Source of the DNA: Kaistella gelatinilytica
GTDB taxonomy: Bacteria; Bacteroidota; Bacteroidia; Flavobacteriales; Weeksellaceae
Assembly (NCBI RefSeq): GCF_015679325.1
Contig: NZ_JADPVI010000001.1
Location: forward strand, 62,001 to 126,000
Length of the DNA: 64,000 bases
Direction of reading: 5' to 3'
The position numbers and the translations under genes are program-made. The notes beneath the pieces are model-generated. The model was not told the origin of the DNA, searched no databases, and worked only from the letters and a program-made list of their open reading frames with translations. This document shows positions 63,127-64,000 of the stretch, piece by piece; position 1 is the stretch's first letter; each line of letters opens with the position of its first letter.

Positions 63127-64000
63127 ATGAAAAAATTATATCTCCTTATATTAACTGCTCTTTTTTCGGTAACTCTTTTTTCTCAATCTTATTCTGAAAA
63201 CAAAACTTTAGTTGATAATGAACTGAAGAATTACGAAAAAATGATCAATTTTAATGTGAATCCAAACACTTTAAATTATGATCTGAAATACCAAAGAATG
63301 GAGGTGAATTTAGATCCGGCAATTTTGCAGATTTCGGGTTCGGTAACTTCTCATTTTTTACCAAATTCAGCAATGTCGAGTATTTATTTTGACTTCACCG
63401 ATCAAATTCCGGTATCTGAAATTCTGTATCACGGAACCAATTTAAATTTCCAGCAATTGTCCACGAAAGAATTAAAAATTGATTTCCCAACAACATTGCC
63501 CGCAAATACGTTGGATTCTTTGACTGTAAAATATTCAGGCGTACCCGATAATTCCGGCAGAACTTCTTTTTATGTGGGAAACCATTCAGGAAGTCCCGTG
63601 ATGTCGACATTATCTGAACCTTACGGCGCACAAAACTGGTTCCCTACGAAACAAAGTATGAACGATAAAATTGATCGGTTCGATATGAAAATTACAACGC
63701 CAGAACTTTACAGCGTAGCCTCAAACGGAAAATTAATGTCTGAAAATTTAGTTCCAGGCAACAAAAAAGTTACATATTGGCGAACCCAATATCCGACCGC
63801 TGCTTACTTGATTGCATTCTCCATAGGAGAATTTGTGAAGACCACAGATGTTATGGGAAATACATCATTTCCGTATGTGAATTATTTATATCCTGACACG
63901 AGTACAAATCCTGCAATTCAAAATAATTTGGAATGGACGAAGCAGTGCATGACGATTTTTGAAAATTATTTCGGTCCATATCCTTTTTCAAATGAAAAAT
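63127..64000 (+). CDS. M1-family metallopeptidase, N-terminal part
   Basis: From ATG 63127 the frame is open to the end of the window (291 codons), so only the N-terminal part is present. It has a signal peptide (MKKLYLLILTALFSVTLFSQ) and the beta-sandwich domain of M1 aminopeptidases: LNYDLKYQRMEVNLDPAILQ, YGAQNWFPTKQSMNDKIDRF and AYLIAFSIGEFV. The zinc site HExxH and the GAMEN loop lie beyond base 64000. It probably trims peptides in the periplasm or outside the cell. Confidence 0.87.
   Translation, partial: MKKLYLLILTALFSVTLFSQSYSENKTLVDNELKNYEKMINFNVNPNTLNYDLKYQRMEVNLDPAILQISGSVTSHFLPNSAMSSIYFDFTDQIPVSEILYHGTNLNFQQLSTKELKIDFPTTLPANTLDSLTVKYSGVPDNSGRTSFYVGNHSGSPVMSTLSEPYGAQNWFPTKQSMNDKIDRFDMKITTPELYSVASNGKLMSENLVPGNKKVTYWRTQYPTAAYLIAFSIGEFVKTTDVMGNTSFPYVNYLYPDTSTNPAIQNNLEWTKQCMTIFENYFGPYPFSNEK

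Overview
The window looks like one contiguous chromosomal stretch of a low-GC Bacteroidota, most likely a flavobacterium of the Weeksellaceae (Chryseobacterium/Kaistella type). The support is: type IX secretion (T9SS) cargo with both kinds of C-terminal sorting domain plus a PorT homologue; flavobacterial -7 promoter boxes (TAnnTTTG) with little Shine-Dalgarno signal; many secreted proteins and lipoproteins of Bacteroidota style; a menaquinone methyltransferase; and a zapA - 6S RNA - rny arrangement. I saw no rRNA, tRNA, CRISPR array, insertion sequence or prophage. Genus-level placement is inference.

Left part (1-11.5 kb): secreted hypothetical proteins on the minus strand, then a plus-strand group made of a TPR/membrane/AraC-type regulator (1538-3121) and three exported proteins (3597-7231), two of which share a C-terminal module. 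After these come an atypical Nramp transporter, an outer-membrane barrel protein and a DUF5700-like zinc protease. At 11.5-14.3 kb a lone, very AT-rich AbiH phage-defence gene sits beside a sodium:solute symporter. A four-gene minus-strand operon follows (MFS, TMEM175 channel, small GNAT, lipoprotein; 14.5-17.1 kb), then catalase, a second MFS exporter, asparagine synthetase, a GMC oxidoreductase and RsmB.

Middle part (26-40.3 kb): YjdM/PhnA, a lone ABC ATPase divergent from a YceI lipoprotein, MsrA, AlaS, a GNAT plus metallophosphoesterase pair, a FabH-like ketosynthase, then a plus-strand run of ubiE/menG, porT, a coiled-coil protein, zapA, a 6S RNA and rny.

Right part (40.3-64 kb): a 2,403-residue T9SS type B protein with about 18 tandem SprB-like repeats, a P-type ATPase, a type A T9SS protein, a thioesterase, an ArsC/Spx-like protein overlapping a small secreted protein that is interrupted by an in-frame TGA at a probable conserved cysteine, gcvT, idi, a small HAD protein joined to serA, mscL, nnr, lgt, yidD, rarA and the start of an M1 aminopeptidase.

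Between genes there are at least five copies of a structured repeat family (14.34, 24.39, 25.87, 55.67 and 56.49 kb) and one 'GGCTAAAGCC / AACGGGCTAAAGCCCGTT' element (20.6 kb). The strongest candidates for follow-up are the 6S RNA, the TGA-interrupted gene, the repeat family, the altered Nramp motifs, the AbiH singleton and the orphan giant adhesin. I found no convincing multi-gene undescribed system; most of the window is ordinary core genome.
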